The notes beneath the pieces were generated by a model. It saw only the letters and a list, made by a program, of their open reading frames with translations. It was not told where the DNA came from and did no database searches. 64,000 nucleotides of DNA, taken from the NCBI GenBank assembly GCA_963697455.1, contig CAVOOI010000007.1:186001-250000 (forward strand). The letters run 5' to 3'. Made by a program: the position numbers and the translations under genes. Origin of the DNA: JAFEDN01 sp963697455. GTDB taxonomy: Bacteria; Pseudomonadota; Gammaproteobacteria; Coxiellales; Coxiellaceae. This document shows, one piece after another, positions 27,415 to 36,768 of the stretch (within the stretch, counting starts at the first letter, position 1; each line of letters starts with the position of its first letter).

Positions 27415-28374
27415 ATGAAGCAATCATTTTTATACCCCGTCATTGAGCCTTATCGTTCTGAATTCCTTAATGTCTCGAATTTACATAGTATTTATTATGA
27501 AGAATGCGGCAATCCAAAAGGGAAGCCCGTATTATTCATTCACGGAGATCCTGGATCTGGTATTCGTCCCATACATCGAAGTTATTTTAACCCAGAACAA
27601 TATCGCATTATTTTAGTTGACCAACGAGGATGTGGTAAAAGCACTCCTCATGCAGAAATTCGCGAAAATACCACTTGGGAACTGATCGCAGATTTTGAAA
27701 AAATACGAATCCTTCTCAAAATAGAGCGTTGGATGTTGTTTGGCGGTTCATGGGGGAGCACTTTGGCTTTAGCTTATGCACAAAGACATCCAGAATATAT
27801 CACTGAGCTTGTTTTACGAGGAATATTTTTAGGTCGTCCTAAAGAATTAGACTTTACGTATCAATTTGGCGCCAGTGAAATTTTTCCAGAGGCTTGGGCA
27901 AATTTTGTTGCCATCATTCCCGAAAATGAACGCAGTAATATACAACTGGCTTATCAACAGCGTCTTAGGAGTCAAGACCGATCATTACGATATAAAGCAG
28001 CACATGCCTGGAGTATTTGGGAGGCCAGCATCAGTTCACTGTACCCCAATGAAAAACTCATGGAAACTTTTGGGAATCCAGAATTTGCATTGGCTTTGGC
28101 TTGCATTGAAAATCATTATTTTTTGAATCAATTATTTTTAGAACCTAACCAATTATTGAATGACATGCATAAAATCCGCCATATTCCAGGTGTCATTGTC
28201 CATGGGCGCTATGATATGTGCTGTCCTGTAACGAATGCGTGGGATTTACATAAAGCCTGGCCAGCAGCCGAGCTTCATATCATCCCAGATGCAGGCCATT
28301 CAGCAACTGAACCGGGCATAGCTGCACAGTTAGTTAAGACAACTGATCATATTGCCCAGCATCAACGGGAATAA
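27415..28374 (+). CDS. pip: Proline iminopeptidase
   Basis: 319 residues, full family length. Alpha/beta hydrolase with oxyanion HGDPGSG near residue 43, DQRGCGKSTPH near 72, nucleophile GGSWGS near 110 and late Asp (GRYDMCCP) and His (DAGHS). It cleaves N-terminal proline from peptides in the cytosol. Second gene of the operon, which suggests feeding peptide-derived amino acids to the downstream dehydratase. Confidence 0.9.
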   Translation: MKQSFLYPVIEPYRSEFLNVSNLHSIYYEECGNPKGKPVLFIHGDPGSGIRPIHRSYFNPEQYRIILVDQRGCGKSTPHAEIRENTTWELIADFEKIRILLKIERWMLFGGSWGSTLALAYAQRHPEYITELVLRGIFLGRPKELDFTYQFGASEIFPEAWANFVAIIPENERSNIQLAYQQRLRSQDRSLRYKAAHAWSIWEASISSLYPNEKLMETFGNPEFALALACIENHYFLNQLFLEPNQLLNDMHKIRHIPGVIVHGRYDMCCPVTNAWDLHKAWPAAELHIIPDAGHSATEPGIAAQLVKTTDHIAQHQRE

Positions 28375-28399
28375 TTCAATATTATTTGAGGAAAATCGT

Positions 28400-29119
28400 A
28401 TGAGCAAATTTTTCTTAGTCACTGGAGCAACCAAAGGCATAGGTTTGGCAATTACTCAACGTTTAATCGCTTTGGGACATCAAATCATCGGAGTTGCCAG
28501 ACAAAACAGTCAACCGGAATTTCCAGGCATATTTTATCCGATCGATTTGAGTGATCCAATCGCTACACAACAAGGATTTCAGAGCATTAATCAAAATTAT
28601 ACTATCAGTGGTATTGTCAATAATGTGGGAATAGCAATGCGGCAACCGCTTAATGAAATACAATTCTCTGATTTTCAAACGGTGCTGGATTTGAATTGCC
28701 GCCCGGCGTTACAAGCTGTACAAATCTTTACACCTAAGATGACAGAAAACCATTGGGGTAGAATTATCAATATCACCAGTCGTGCGGTATTAGGGATAGT
28801 GAATGCAAGCAGTTATGGCGCAGCAAAAGCCGCCTTAGGTAATTTAACCCGCACCTGGGCATTAGAGTTAGCAAAAACAGGTATTACAGTGAATGCTGTT
28901 GCCCCAGGCCCGACAGAAACTGAATTATTTCGGCAAAAGCGCCCGGTTGGTAGTGAGGCTGAACGCAAAACTTTGGAAAGTATTCCTATGGGTCGCGTAG
29001 GTAAGCCAGATGAAATCGCGGCTGCGGTAGAATTTTTATTATCAGACAACGCCAGTTTTATTACCGGCCAAACTCTGTATGTTGATGGAGGCGGCAGTAT
29101 TGGCCGGCGTTTGGATTAA
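28400..29119 (+). CDS. Short-chain dehydrogenase/reductase
   Basis: 239 residues from the ATG at 28400 behind GAGG. Rossmann motif TGATKGIG near residue 8, NNVG near 82, catalytic Ser (ITSRAV), and YGAAK near 148. The C-terminal VDGGGS fits a FabG-like oxidoreductase. It likely oxidises or reduces a hydroxy/keto intermediate with NAD(P). Substrate unknown; context points to amino-acid breakdown. Confidence 0.85.
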   Translation: MSKFFLVTGATKGIGLAITQRLIALGHQIIGVARQNSQPEFPGIFYPIDLSDPIATQQGFQSINQNYTISGIVNNVGIAMRQPLNEIQFSDFQTVLDLNCRPALQAVQIFTPKMTENHWGRIINITSRAVLGIVNASSYGAAKAALGNLTRTWALELAKTGITVNAVAPGPTETELFRQKRPVGSEAERKTLESIPMGRVGKPDEIAAAVEFLLSDNASFITGQTLYVDGGGSIGRRLD

Positions 29120-29137
29120 GAAAATAAGAGGTTACCC

Positions 29138-30115
29138 ATGAAAGAAACTAATCTACCTGTTATTTATGACGATATCTTGAATGCGTCTTCAAGATTAAAA
29201 GGTTTTGCCCACCGTACTCCAGTTTTCATATCATCTCAAGCGAATGAAAAAACTGGAGCACAGATATTTTTTAAATGTGAAAATTTCCAGCGAATCGGAG
29301 CGTTTAAATTTCGTGGCGCATACAATGCGATTAGCCAATTAAGCGAAACACAGAAGCAAAAAGGGATTGTTGCTTTTTCATCAGGTAATCACGCCCAAGC
29401 GGTTGCATTAGCTGCGCGTCTTCTCAATGTACCTGCAACCATTGTAATGCCTACGGATGCTCCTTCGGTAAAATTGGCGGCGACACGAGGATATGGAGCA
29501 AACATAGTACTTTATGACAGAAATAACGCCAGCCGAGAAGAAATTGCAGCAAATTTAGTGAATCAATATGGATTAGCATTGATTCCACCTTATGACCATC
29601 CTGATATCATTGCAGGCCAAGGCACTGCAGCTAAAGAACTTTTTGAAGAAGTGGGTACGCTGGATTATCTGTTCGTCCCTGTGGGTGGAGGCGGACTCAT
29701 TTCAGGTTCAGCCATTTCTGCAGCGCATTTATCCCCTCATTGTATTGTGATCGGTGTAGAACCAGAAGCTGGCAATGATGCTCAACAGTCTCTAAGAACC
29801 CAAAAAATTGTCAAGATTGCAGTGCCTAATACGATTGCTGACGGCGCACAAACTCAATTTGTCGGTAAATTCGTTTTACCGATTCTGATTCGATACGTTA
29901 AAGACATTGTCACAGTCAGCGACAATCAACTTCGTGAACAAATGCGTTTTTTTGCGGAGAGAATGAAAATGATAGTTGAACCTACGGGATGTCTTGGTGC
30001 AGCTGCTATTTTTAACAAAATCGTAAACGTGCAAGGTGCACGAGTAGGTGTGATTCTAAGTGGTGGAAATGTAGATATGAATAAATTTTGTGATTGTGTG
30101 AGGAGTGCATCGTGA
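29138..30115 (+). CDS. PLP-dependent threonine/serine dehydratase
   Basis: 325 residues, fold type II. The PLP lysine lies in FKFRGAYN (about residue 54), the phosphate loop in SSGNHAQ (about 81) and GGGGLISG (about 187). Dehydrates threonine, serine or hydroxyaspartate to a 2-oxoacid and ammonia. There is no C-terminal ACT domain, so it is of the catabolic type. The next gene, ridA, overlaps by 4 bases (GTGA) and removes the reactive enamine/imine such enzymes release. Confidence 0.9.
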   Translation: MKETNLPVIYDDILNASSRLKGFAHRTPVFISSQANEKTGAQIFFKCENFQRIGAFKFRGAYNAISQLSETQKQKGIVAFSSGNHAQAVALAARLLNVPATIVMPTDAPSVKLAATRGYGANIVLYDRNNASREEIAANLVNQYGLALIPPYDHPDIIAGQGTAAKELFEEVGTLDYLFVPVGGGGLISGSAISAAHLSPHCIVIGVEPEAGNDAQQSLRTQKIVKIAVPNTIADGAQTQFVGKFVLPILIRYVKDIVTVSDNQLREQMRFFAERMKMIVEPTGCLGAAAIFNKIVNVQGARVGVILSGGNVDMNKFCDCVRSAS

Positions 30116-30531
30116 ATTTAATCGAAACAAGAGACGCTCCTCTTCCTGGTGGGCATTACTCACAAGCAGTAATTTCTAATGGATTAGTATTTGTCTCTGG
30201 GATATTACCTTTGATTCCTAACCAAGGAAAATCGATACCTGAAGGGATTGTAGCTCAAACAGAACAAATTTTTAATAATCTTCGAGCTATTTTAAACGCT
30301 TCCGGTTCTGATCTTCGCCATCTTGTCCACGTGCAAATATTCATTGCAAATATTAATCTTTGGAAGGATATTGATAACATTTATCAAAAGGCCATGGGTG
30401 CACATAAACCGGCACGGATTGTTATTCCTTGTGGTAGCCTACTGCATTATGATGCATTAATAGAAATGGGCGCTACTGCAGAAGTGGAAGCTTATGATTC
30501 TGATTGTATTAGAAAATTAGGTGAACGATGA
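30112..30531 (+). CDS. ridA: RidA-family enamine/imine deaminase
   Basis: 139 residues from the GTG at 30112, chosen for its 4-base overlap with the previous stop. GHYSQAVISNG, a catalytic Arg in KPARIVIP (about residue 103) and a C-terminal Glu (EVEAYD) follow the RidA pattern. Hydrolyses 2-aminoacrylate-type intermediates to 2-oxoacids. Coupled to the dehydratase upstream and overlapping the next gene by 4 bases. Confidence 0.85.
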   Translation: MNLIETRDAPLPGGHYSQAVISNGLVFVSGILPLIPNQGKSIPEGIVAQTEQIFNNLRAILNASGSDLRHLVHVQIFIANINLWKDIDNIYQKAMGAHKPARIVIPCGSLLHYDALIEMGATAEVEAYDSDCIRKLGER

Positions 30532-31472
30532 AAACTTTTGCGGTTTTAGGTGTTGGCGCCATCGGAGGTTATTGTGCAGTTCGATTGGCACAAGCTGGAT
30601 TTCCCGTACACTGCTTGTTGCGAAGTGATTTTTCTTTTGTAAAAGAACATGGGATGACGATCGTTTCTTCAGAAGGAAGTATCCATGTGAAAGTGAACAT
30701 TTATGAAAAAATATCAACTATGTCACCCTGTGATGTGATTTTAATCGCATTAAAAACTACTCAAAACCATCTATTAAAAGAAATGCTCCTCCCAATCATG
30801 CATTCTGAAACCGTCATAGTGATGCTACAAAATGGTATCGGTATGGAGCAACAGCTTGCAGAATATATCGATCCTCAAAAAATTATCGGTGGGATTTGTA
30901 ATCTTAAAGTCAGTAAGGAGTCTCCTGGAACTATTCGACATCTTGGACATAATTTCATTCAACTGGCCCAGTATTATCCTGATGAAACCATGCAGGGTAT
31001 TCCTCAGATAATCGAAGACTTGTGCCAGAACTTCCGGCAGGCTGGTATTCAATGCACTGCCAGAGAACATTTGCCAACTTTGCGTTGGGAGAAACTGGCA
31101 TCAAATATCCCACTCAGCGGTTTATCAACTGTATTGAATGCTTCTATACAAGATTTAGTCACGAATACCGCCAGTTTTACTCTGTTATGTGCACTTACTC
31201 AGGAAGTCATTTCTGCTGCTGAACAATGTGGCGCACCCTTGCCACCAGATTTTTTTCAGTTTAGGCTAAAAATATTAAAATCATTTATTGGCATGGAGAA
31301 AAGCTATCCCAGTATGAAAGAAGATTTTGATGCCAAGCGGTCTATGGAGCTAAATGCTATTTATGAAAACGCTATCAACATAACCAAGGCGCACCATTAT
31401 CGAATACCGCTCACTGAAATGCTTTATCAGCAGTGTGATCCTACCCCAGTACTTCGGACACAAATTTGTTAA
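30528..31472 (+). CDS. Ketopantoate reductase-like protein, C-terminus altered by IS
   Basis: 314 residues. Rossmann motif GVGAIGGYCAVRL at the start, LKTTQNH near 87, and the C-terminal helical domain with a catalytic-Lys-like LRWEKLASN near 190. PanE-like enzymes reduce 2-dehydropantoate or similar 2-oxoacids, and several paralogues have other substrates. The frame enters the IS3-family element at 31436, so the last 12 residues come from the IS end. Most of the fold is intact, so activity may remain. Confidence 0.75.
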   Translation: MKTFAVLGVGAIGGYCAVRLAQAGFPVHCLLRSDFSFVKEHGMTIVSSEGSIHVKVNIYEKISTMSPCDVILIALKTTQNHLLKEMLLPIMHSETVIVMLQNGIGMEQQLAEYIDPQKIIGGICNLKVSKESPGTIRHLGHNFIQLAQYYPDETMQGIPQIIEDLCQNFRQAGIQCTAREHLPTLRWEKLASNIPLSGLSTVLNASIQDLVTNTASFTLLCALTQEVISAAEQCGAPLPPDFFQFRLKILKSFIGMEKSYPSMKEDFDAKRSMELNAIYENAINITKAHHYRIPLTEMLYQQCDPTPVLRTQIC

Positions 31473-31502
31473 ACTATTGAAAGCTAACAAGAGGTGTCCA
31501 TT

Positions 31503-31799
31503 ATGGCAAAGAACGTACGCAAATACACGGCTGAATTTAGACAAGAAGCTGTCAAACTAGCCCTTAACTCCCCTTCAATCAGTGCTACCGCTAAGGAACT
31601 CGGCGTTCCTGAACCGACATTGCATACCTGGGTTGCTAAACTCAAGAAAGCCCCTTCCAATACCAAAACGTTTGTGCAACAAGATATTGCTACGCTACTT
31701 GAAGAAAATCGCCGCTTAGCGAAAGAAAATGCTCGTTTAAAACAGGAGAAAGATATATTAAAAAAAGCGGCGGCGTACTTTGCTCGGGAATCCGAGTAA
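31503..31799 (+). CDS. IS3-family OrfA, HTH transposase subunit
   Basis: 98 residues from the ATG at 31503. HTH (EAVKLALNSPSISATAKELG) followed by a leucine-zipper helix (LLEENRRLAKENARLKQE). OrfA binds the IS ends and is the front part of the fused OrfAB transposase. The earlier ATG at 31494 lacks support. Confidence 0.9.
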   Translation: MAKNVRKYTAEFRQEAVKLALNSPSISATAKELGVPEPTLHTWVAKLKKAPSNTKTFVQQDIATLLEENRRLAKENARLKQEKDILKKAAAYFARESE

Positions 31800-31806
31800 A
31801 GTACGC
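31761..31806 (+). promoter_or_regulatory. Programmed -1 frameshift signal
   Basis: Slippery heptamer AAAAAAG at 31761-31767 in the right phase for OrfA to OrfB, followed after 5 bases by a strong hairpin 31773-31806 (GCGTACTTT/AAAGTACGC outer arms, CTCGG/CCGAG inner arms). This is the classic arrangement for making the IS3 OrfAB fusion. The same hairpin occurs in the second IS copy at about 32773-32806. Confidence 0.8.
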
Positions 31807-31837
31807 TTTTATCCGGCAATATCAAGCTCAATTTAGC

Positions 31838-32662
31838 GTGAGATTGATGTGCGAACTTTTGGCGGTAAGCGCCAGCGGCTACTATGATTTTAGCCAAAGA
31901 AAACCAAATCAAAAAAGCGAAGCTAATCAGATGTTGGATAAAAAAATTCAAGCGGTTTACCAGGAGCATCGGGGACGTTATGGGATGCCACGTATTCATC
32001 GCGAGTTAAATGCTCAAGGTGAGCCCTGTGGCCGTCATCGTGTCGCAAGGCGTCTACAGCATTTGGGGCTTAAGGCGCAGGTTAAACGGCATTTTAGAGT
32101 CACGACAGACTCTCGACATAATTTACCTGTTATGCCTAACCTTTTAGCACGTGACTTCACTGCCATCGCACCTAACCAAAAATGGGTTGGAGATATAACC
32201 TACGTGTGGACAACGCAAGGGTGGATGTATCTAGCGATGGTAATTGACCTGTATTCACGTGCTGTCATTGGTTGGTCACTCCAGGATCAGATGACAAAGG
32301 AGCTTGTATGCTCAGCCTTAACCATGGCATTGTGGCGTAGAGGGTTTCCAACGCAAGTTATTTTCCACTCTGACCGCGGAAGCCAATACTGTTCCATGGC
32401 TTACCAAGCATTACTGGCGCAACATCAGATTAAATCAAGCATGAGCCGTAAAGGAAATTGCTGGGATAATGCTGTGGCAGAAAGCTTCTTCCACACGTTA
32501 AAAACCGAATTAATTTACTTAACGATTTATCAAACTAAAGAGGAGGCAAAACAAAATATTTTTCATTATCTGGAAGTGTACTATAATCGCAAGCGACGAC
32601 ATTCGAGCATTGACTATCAAACGCCGTTTGAGTTTGAAAATCAATTCAGCAAAGTCGCATAA
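31838..32662 (+). CDS. IS3-family OrfB, DDE transposase
   Basis: 274 residues as a separate frame, in the -1 phase to OrfA. DDE residues are visible: first Asp in WVGDITYVWT, second in FHSDRGSQY and Glu in WDNAVAESFF. The HTH_21 region RGRYGMPRIHREL precedes. C-terminus intact (YYNRKRRHSSIDYQTPFEFE). Normally produced as the OrfAB fusion. Confidence 0.9.
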   Translation: MRLMCELLAVSASGYYDFSQRKPNQKSEANQMLDKKIQAVYQEHRGRYGMPRIHRELNAQGEPCGRHRVARRLQHLGLKAQVKRHFRVTTDSRHNLPVMPNLLARDFTAIAPNQKWVGDITYVWTTQGWMYLAMVIDLYSRAVIGWSLQDQMTKELVCSALTMALWRRGFPTQVIFHSDRGSQYCSMAYQALLAQHQIKSSMSRKGNCWDNAVAESFFHTLKTELIYLTIYQTKEEAKQNIFHYLEVYYNRKRRHSSIDYQTPFEFENQFSKVA

Positions 32663-32692
32663 AACCGTGTCCGAGGTAGCAGGGTAAGATCA

Positions 32693-33689
32693 ATTATTAG
32701 AAGAAAACAGACGTTTAGTCAAAGAGCTTGCCCGCCTAAGAGAGGAGAAAGAGATCTTAAAAAAAGCGGCGGCGTACTTTGCTCGGGAATCCGAATAAAG
32801 TACGCTTTTATCCAGCGTCATCAAGCTCAGTTTAGCGTGAGGTTGATGTGTGAACTTCTGAGAGTTAGCGCAAGTGGTTATTATGACTTCCATCGAAGAA
32901 AACCTAACAAAAAACAACGGGACAATCAGATGTTGGACAAAAAAATTCAAACAATTTATCAAGAACACCGTGGACGTTACGGTATGCCACGCATTCATCG
33001 TGAGTTAAACGCTCAAGGAGAGCATTGTGGCCGTCATCGGATAGCAAAACGATTACGCCATTTGGGGCTTAAAGCAAAGGCTAAAAAACGTTTTAAAGTC
33101 ACTACAGACTCGCAGCACAATTTACCTGTTAAGCCTAATCTGCTTGCGCGTGATTTTGTTGCCAGTGCACCCAACCAGAAATGGGTGGGGGATATTACTT
33201 ATGTTTGGACAACGGAAGGCTGGATGTATTTAGCCACCGTCATTGACCTATATTCACGCGCTGTCATTGGCTGGTCGTTGCAGGATCATATGACCAAGGA
33301 GCTAGTCTGTTCAGCGCTAATCATGGCATTGTGGCGCAGAGGTTTTCCTACGCAAGTTATTTTCCATTCCGATCGTGGAAGCCAATATTGTTCAGCTGCT
33401 TATCAAACTTTATTGGCACAACATCAAATCAAAGCGAGCATGAGTGGTAAAGGAAATTGCTGGGATAATGCTGTGGCAGAAAGCTTCTTTCACACCCTGA
33501 AAACGGAATTAATTTACTTAACAACTTATCCAAGCAAAGAGGAGGCAAAACAAAGTATTTTTCATTATAGAAGTGTACTATAATCGAAAGCGCAGGCATT
33601 CAAGCATTGGTTATCAAACACCATTTGAATTTGAAAATCAGCCTAGTGATGCTGCATAAACTTGTGTCCGACCTAGCGGGGCAAGATCA
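32693..33689 (+). mobile_element. Second IS3-family copy, 5'-truncated and frameshifted
   Basis: Begins inside orfA (LLEENRRLVKELARLREEKE) directly after the first IS, so its left end is missing. The orfB frame 32837-33659 has a 2-base loss after FHY (about 33569), shifting the end; the downstream frame still reads EVYYNRKRRHSS. The right end keeps the TGTCCGAC...GATCA inverted repeat. It is clearly diverged from the first copy, so not a recent duplicate. Non-functional. Confidence 0.8.
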
Positions 33690-33854
33690 GCTCTGTTATT
33701 TAGAAGATAAAAATAAAGAACAGTGATTCGGTGGGTAACTCATGGGATATTATTATGGCTGGTTGCCGATAGGAATATAAGAAATGTCTTATGTTATTAA
33801 TAAAGGTCGGCTTTGTTGATCTCTTACCTTTGCAAATCAAAATATTTGTGTTCC

Positions 33855-33879
33855 TGGCATGGTTACACCCAGATTACAC
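33855..33879. promoter_or_regulatory. Candidate integrase arm site (TTACAC pair) by att B
   Basis: TTACACCCAGATTACAC, same spacing and upstream TGGC as the sites at 26605 and 48604. It lies on the island-1 side of att B, as expected if island 1 used this arm type at both ends. No gene is seen between 33690 and 34159. Confidence 0.5.
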
Positions 33880-33938
33880 CCGACTTTACCAGTCCCATCC
33901 GAATTTTTTATATAAGCTTTTGATTTTAAAATTTTATT

Positions 33939-33984
33939 TGGCTCCCCGGGACAGATTTGAACTGCCGACCAAGTGATTAACAGT
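33939..33984 (-). other. Partial tRNA-Asn 3' half, attachment site B
   Basis: Second copy of the tRNA-Asn 3' half on the reverse strand (CACTTGGTCGGCAGTTCAAA, ending GGGAGCCA). No 5' half follows. It separates island 1 from island 2 and lies 176 bases before the integrase gene at 34160. Confidence 0.75.
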
Positions 33985-34067
33985 CTGCTCCCACCCCTAT
34001 TATCGGTGATTAATGAATGTTAATAATACTTTACAAAATAACTACTTAGTATTATTCTATGTTTCTC

Positions 34068-34125
34068 GGTGCTATGCGAAATAGCACCGAATTTCACCTC
34101 TAACATAGCACCGGCCTAGCACCAG
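34068..34125. promoter_or_regulatory. TAGCACC repeat cluster, left arm sites of island 2
   Basis: CGGTGCTAT and ATAGCACCG form a hairpin (34068-34090), then ATAGCACCGGCCTAGCACCA (34106-34125). The same TAGCACC boxes recur just inside the other end of island 2 (48374-48406). Position and symmetry fit arm-type binding sites for the integrase encoded next to them. Confidence 0.55.
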
Positions 34126-34159
34126 GAAAGGCTGATGATAATAACAGGGAGTTTAGTTA

Positions 34160-35350
34160 ATGGCAGACAATAAATTCAACTTCACTAAAGCCGCTTTAGA
34201 AGCCTTACCTCTCCCGTCACCGGGAAAACGTGCTTACTATTACGATACCAAAATGCGTGGCCTGGGTGTGAGCATCACCAGCAATGGCGCGTACTCTTTT
34301 GTCGTGTATCGCTGGGTGAATGGCAAGCCGGAACGGGTTACCTTGGGTCGGTTTCCTGATTTATCTGTTGAGCAGGCACGTCGCAAAGCCGAAACCATTA
34401 ATGCTGCCATTGCCCAAGGCCAAAATCCTAACGATCAACGCCGTGCTGATCGGGCCGAGATGACCCTGGAAGAATTATTCACCGAATATTTAGAACGCTA
34501 CGCCAAACTGCACAAAAGAAGCTGGAAAAAAGATCAAGAACAATTTCACCGCCATTTATCCATTTGGCGGCATCGCAAATTGTCCACCATTCACAAAACA
34601 GATATTCAGAAGTTGCATCATGATATTGGCCGTGATAGTGGGCAATATGCCGCTAACCGGTTATTGGCATTGTGCAGCACGCTCTTTAACAAAGCGGCTG
34701 AATTTGGTGTGTGGGATAAGTCCAACCCGGCTCAAGGCATTAAAAAATTTCGTGAGTTCTCGCGAGATCGTTTTTTACAGGCGAATGAACTTCCTCGCTT
34801 TTTTGAAGCGTTGGCCGCAGAACCGAATGAGATTATTCGCGACTATATTATTATGGCGTTATTAACTGGCGCTCGGTGTTCTAACTTGCTGGCGATGCGG
34901 TGGGAGCAAATTGATCTTGCGCGTCGAGAGTGGCGTATTCCACAAACTAAAAATGGCACGCCGCAAATTATTACATTAACGGAAGAAGCTGCATTTCTCC
35001 TGCAACAACGCCAGGCAGTTGCTACCAGTGACTATGTGTTTCCGAGCACAGGCTGCGAGGGACATTTAAGAGAACCTAAAAAGGGTTGGCAGCGAATTTT
35101 GAAGAACGCCCATATTGAAAATCTGCGCATCCACGATTTACGCCGCACATTAGGCAGTTGGCAAGCTCGCACCGGTGCATCATTAGCCATCATTGGTAAA
35201 TCTCTTAATCATAAATCACCCCAAGCGACGGCTATTTATGCCCGGCTAGACCTTGATCCGGTACGCGCTTCCGTAGAAAAAGCCACCAAAGCCATGCTGG
35301 ACGCCGCAGGCATTCAGTCTATTGAAAAAACCGTTATCATCAGCGAATAA
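34160..35350 (+). CDS. P4-type tyrosine integrase
   Basis: 396 residues. The N-terminal arm-binding DUF4102-like domain (MRGLGVSITSNGAYSFVVYR) is followed by a core-binding domain and the catalytic domain with Arg (LLTGARCSNLLAMRW, ~245), HDLRR (~328), a late His-like position (SLNHKS) and the Tyr nucleophile in TAIYARL (~363). Such enzymes insert islands at tRNA 3' ends, matching the tRNA-Asn fragment next door. Full length and probably active. Confidence 0.9.
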   Translation: MADNKFNFTKAALEALPLPSPGKRAYYYDTKMRGLGVSITSNGAYSFVVYRWVNGKPERVTLGRFPDLSVEQARRKAETINAAIAQGQNPNDQRRADRAEMTLEELFTEYLERYAKLHKRSWKKDQEQFHRHLSIWRHRKLSTIHKTDIQKLHHDIGRDSGQYAANRLLALCSTLFNKAAEFGVWDKSNPAQGIKKFREFSRDRFLQANELPRFFEALAAEPNEIIRDYIIMALLTGARCSNLLAMRWEQIDLARREWRIPQTKNGTPQIITLTEEAAFLLQQRQAVATSDYVFPSTGCEGHLREPKKGWQRILKNAHIENLRIHDLRRTLGSWQARTGASLAIIGKSLNHKSPQATAIYARLDLDPVRASVEKATKAMLDAAGIQSIEKTVIISE

Positions 35351-35360
35351 GGATATTAGC

Positions 35361-36356
35361 ATGAAACCTCCAAAAAATTCTAAACAGATTACTATTAAAT
35401 CCGTCAAACAACTCCCCAAGTGGTTTAAACTCGAGAATTATCGAAAGACTAACACACTGGACGCTGATAGCTGGTATGATCAATTGATGGTGCGATATTT
35501 CTTAAGGAATGCGCTTAAATATAAGGAGAAAAATGTTTTTGCGCTATGGGAACTCATCAAAAATCAAAAACTATTGGATATTGATGAGGAGAGTGCTTTA
35601 AAAGCGTTAGAAGCATTGAGCACTCCTGGTAATATTTTGAGTCAATGTGGAGAAGGGGACGACATCCGGTTGAGGGCGATTACACCTCGCATTCATCAGC
35701 TGCAAATACTACCCGAAAATGCTCAACCGATGGAACCGACAGCCCGCGCCGTCGGTTGCGTGACTAACCTCATGATGTACGGAGCCTATTGGTTCAGTGA
35801 AAAAGCGGTGCAAGACAATGTTATACAAAAGCTGAGGGGTTTGGTTGACCAAGAGAAAGGACAATGGGCCGACCGCCCGGAAGAAGATTCACTGGCTTGG
35901 ATACATCAACCTTTTGATCGCTTGTCTCAGAGTACTCGTCTCAGTGCGGCTCCCGAATTCGCTTTTGCCTGGGTAGACCTGGAAGCCAGCGACGAGCAGA
36001 TTAAAGCAGAGTTTTCCTGTTGGTTGATACGAGAAAGAGAGCGGCGCAATGTACCCGCCGTTAGAAAAAATTTTAATGAAAGCGATTTTCAAGGATTTTA
36101 CGAATCCGCCGTGTTGCCTTATCTCGACTTGATGTTTTGGGCAACACTGGAAAAAGTCAAAATTAACCAATATGTGATTGCGCAAGCTATTTTTGCGGAC
36201 GCTTATGCGCCGGAATCAGAAGTTGACCCCTTGGGGAGATTAAAAACGACCAAGAAGAAAGCCGATTATCTGATGAAATACGACACCTTAAGACGGCTGG
36301 AATTGCAAACCACTCGTTTTAAAATCCGTGAAAAAGATGTGCTGATCGTCACCTGA
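35361..36356 (+). CDS. DUF6387-like island protein
   Basis: 331 residues from the ATG at 35361, 11 bases after the integrase stop. The N-terminal pattern KQLPKWFKLENY...WYDQL is that of the DUF6387 proteins commonly found beside integrases on islands. No catalytic motif is obvious. Likely cotranscribed with the integrase. A short GGAAAAAT/ATTTTTCC hairpin follows the stop at about 36390. Function unknown. Confidence 0.6.
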   Translation: MKPPKNSKQITIKSVKQLPKWFKLENYRKTNTLDADSWYDQLMVRYFLRNALKYKEKNVFALWELIKNQKLLDIDEESALKALEALSTPGNILSQCGEGDDIRLRAITPRIHQLQILPENAQPMEPTARAVGCVTNLMMYGAYWFSEKAVQDNVIQKLRGLVDQEKGQWADRPEEDSLAWIHQPFDRLSQSTRLSAAPEFAFAWVDLEASDEQIKAEFSCWLIRERERRNVPAVRKNFNESDFQGFYESAVLPYLDLMFWATLEKVKINQYVIAQAIFADAYAPESEVDPLGRLKTTKKKADYLMKYDTLRRLELQTTRFKIREKDVLIVT

Positions 36357-36520
36357 AAAATTGGAATTTTTTTCTCTGAAAATTTTTCCGGAAAAATAAA
36401 TCGCATTGATTTTTCCGCCCTAAAATAATTATTTTTTCGTTCCTTCCCTTCTTATCGAAAGTTGCTCTAAGCTATCCACATTGCCGGAATTAACCCGGTT
36501 TTTTACGGAGAAAAATAAAT

Positions 36521-36760
36521 ATGAAAACAATAACACCCGCTATTAAAAACTTTTCAACGCTATTTCCCATTACTTCGGATTTATTAACACGGAGACAGGC
36601 GGCGGAGTACTTAGGAATAACGCCGCGCACGCTGGCAGTGTGGGCCTGCGTCAAGCGATATCCGTTGCCATACGTAAAGGTAGGGCGCTTAGTGAAATAC
36701 CGGCGCGCCGATCTGGACGCCTTTATTGCGCATCGCACCATTACTCACACTGAATTCTGA
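36521..36760 (+). CDS. AlpA/excisionase-like HTH protein
   Basis: 79 residues. A MerR-like winged helix (LTRRQAAEYLGITPRTLAVW, then YVKVGRLVKYRRADLDAFI) as in AlpA and excisionase-type proteins. Probably regulates island excision or the following replication genes. It begins a run of genes with higher GC than the surroundings. Confidence 0.85.
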   Translation: MKTITPAIKNFSTLFPITSDLLTRRQAAEYLGITPRTLAVWACVKRYPLPYVKVGRLVKYRRADLDAFIAHRTITHTEF

Positions 36761-36768
36761 GGTGAGTG

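Larger units (their letters stand above)
31436..32692 (+). mobile_element. IS3-family insertion sequence, complete
   Basis: Ends are matching inverted repeats of about 26 bases: left TGATCCTACCCCAGTACTTC, right ending GGTAAGATCA, both running into a TCGGACAC box. It contains orfA (31503-31799) and orfB (31838-32662) with a -1 frameshift signal between. No target duplication could be seen because the right end abuts another IS copy at 32693. Confidence 0.85.

Noticed and set aside
32837..33583. A functional second IS3 transposase
   Set aside because: A 2-base loss near 33569 changes the end, and the left part of orfA with its inverted repeat is missing.
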